Shown here piece after piece: positions 36,601-38,208 of a stretch of 38,208 bases of DNA; position 1 is the stretch's first letter; every line of letters starts with the position of its first letter. The position numbers were made by a program, and so were the translations under genes. A model generated the notes under the pieces. That model saw only the letters and a program-made list of their open reading frames with translations. It made no database searches and had not been told where the DNA came from. The stretch comes from Akkermansia muciniphila (lineage in GTDB: Bacteria > Verrucomicrobiota > Verrucomicrobiia > Chthoniobacterales > Chthoniobacteraceae), in contig CAMDSZ010000005.1 of assembly GCA_945906945.1 (NCBI GenBank), positions 1 to 38,208 on the forward strand, read 5' to 3'.

Positions 36601-38162
36601 AGCTGCCGCGCGAGCGCAGCATTCTGGTCGGGAACTTGTGGACGGATCCGCTTGGTAAGCTGTGGCTCATCTTTGATCAATCGATGGACATGTTCGACGG
36701 GCGCGCTGGGGTTTGGGCGACCGTTTGCGAAAATCCGGATGCGGATTCGCCGGCATGGTCCGCTCCAAAGCGAATATGGCATGGGGTGACGCTGAATAAG
36801 CCGACGGTTCTCTCAAACGGGGAATGGATGCTGCCCATCTCGCTGGATCAACGGGGCGGCTTTGGTGCCTTCAAGGGATGCTTTTCCGAATTGGACCCGG
36901 TGCGTGGCGCCAACGTGTTTGTTTCTGCAAACCAGGGAAAGACTTGGGAGCGTCGTGGAGTGGCCACTTTCCCGAATCCTGACTGGCAGGAACATATGAT
37001 TGTAGAGCGCAAGGACGGGTCTCTGTGGATGCTCGCCCGGACGGGGCAGGGGATTATGGAATCGGTCTCAACGGATGGTGGGCGGAATTGGACGGAGGCG
37101 GCTGAACCGGAAGGAATGCGCCAGCCGAATGCACGGTTCTTTGTAAGGCGATTGCTTTCCGGACGCTTGCTGTTTGTGAAGCACGGGGACCAGATCGACT
37201 CGCATCAGGGACGAGTTCAGCTCAGTGCGTGGCTTTCGGATGACGATGGAAAGACATGGCAGGGCGGCCTCGTCTTGGATGAGCGAAAAGGGGTTTCCTA
37301 CCCCGACGGATTTCAGGCGCCGGACGGGACTATTTACATTTCGTACGATCGGAACCGGTCCCCCGACGGGGAGATTCTGCTCGCCCGGTTTACGGAGGCG
37401 GATGTTCTGGCAAAGGAGCTGACGGGACCAAAATCCAAGCTGAAGATGCTGATCAGCCGCCCGCTCGCGCGCTTCACCAAACCTGAATCGGAGTTTTCGC
37501 CACTCTTCGACGGCAAGAGCTTCTCGGGCTGGGAGCAGTCGGGAAACTGGAGTATCGAGGATGGCGCGTTTTATCGGAAGTCAGCTGGAGGTTCGCTTAA
37601 ATACTCGGCTGCGACGGTGCCAGATGACTTCGAGTTGCGCTTTGAGTGGAAAGTGTCCCAAGGATGCAACAGCGGCGTGTACTACCGTCCGGGGCAGGTG
37701 GAATATCAAGTGCTGGACAATCGCGGAAGTGCGTATGGCGAAAATGCGAGGCAGTCGGCGGCGGCGCTTTTTTTCTGCATGGCTCCGTCCAAGGACGCGA
37801 CGCGGCCGGTGGGCGAATGGAACACCGCACGGATTCTTTGCAAAGGGACGGTGATCGAGCACTGGCTCAACGGTGAGCGGGTGTTGTCGTTCGATTACGC
37901 GGACGCTAAGTGGGAGTGGTATGTCCAGTTGCTTGCCGCGCGGGGCGGTGACTTGACGGGGCGCACGGGGCAGATTTCGCTTCAGGACCATGGACAGGAT
38001 GTTTGGTTCAAGAATCTGCGCTGGCGCGAGATCCCGAGGGGCGAGGTGGTGGTTGCGGAGCCTTATTTCGAGCCGCTGCAGGTGAGTGGCGCTGCGCTCG
38101 AGAAGGAAAATGCGAGGGTCAAGGCCATGCTCGAAGCAAAGGAAAAGCAGAGGAAACCGTGA
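33627..38162 (+). CDS. secreted multidomain protein: two sialidase/BNR-type propellers flanking a third propeller-like region, plus C-terminal DUF1080 (3-keto-disaccharide hydrolase-like)
   Basis: Signal peptide; many Asp-box-like motifs ([70 protein letters not shown]); C-terminal [26 protein letters not shown]...[18 protein letters not shown]...[22 protein letters not shown] typical of DUF1080. Confidence 0.88.
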   Translation: [1511 protein letters not shown]

Positions 38163-38208
38163 GGATGCGCGGGTGTTCAGCCTTCGCGCATCTGGGCGGT
38201 AAGGCGGC

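Noticed and set aside
1-38208. Search for CRISPR arrays, tRNA/rRNA genes, transposases, integrases and direct-repeat boundaries
   Set aside because: Nothing convincing was seen by eye; a tool-based scan (tRNAscan-SE, ISfinder, CRISPRCasFinder) would be needed to exclude them fully.

Overview
The window looks like a chromosomal segment of a GC-rich Gram-negative bacterium. The gene content (sulfatase, DUF1080, HrpB, GH130) resembles Verrucomicrobia/Planctomycetes, but that is an inference. The main block, about 3.6-19.3 kb, is an exopolysaccharide assembly/export locus: several GT2/GT4 glycosyltransferases, a hexapeptide acetyltransferase, a Wza-like SLBB lipoprotein, a Wzz/Wzc-like protein with a degenerate ATPase, a Wzy-like membrane protein, a Wzx flippase fused to a WaaP/YrbL-like kinase domain, and a WecG/TagA glycosyltransferase fused to two STAS-like domains. 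It is flanked on the left by an envelope protein pair, a tandem paralogous pair of unknown proteins and a degenerate REC/HD-GYP-like protein. On the right are a GT4-(alpha/alpha)-barrel + GH130 pair, a type III PKS/flavoprotein/methyltransferase operon resembling srsABC, an outer-membrane beta-barrel protein, a sulfatase, HrpB, a VTT/DedA-like membrane protein, a LacI regulator and a divergent 1511-aa protein with three predicted propellers plus DUF1080. The strongest leads are the flippase-kinase fusion next to the WecG-STAS fusion, the Walker-A-less Wzc, a single-base frameshift in a G5 tract that splits a GT2 gene, and the multi-propeller + DUF1080 protein with a candidate LacI operator. 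No tRNA, rRNA, CRISPR array, transposase or integrase was recognised. All domain calls come from reading motifs by eye; no searches were run.
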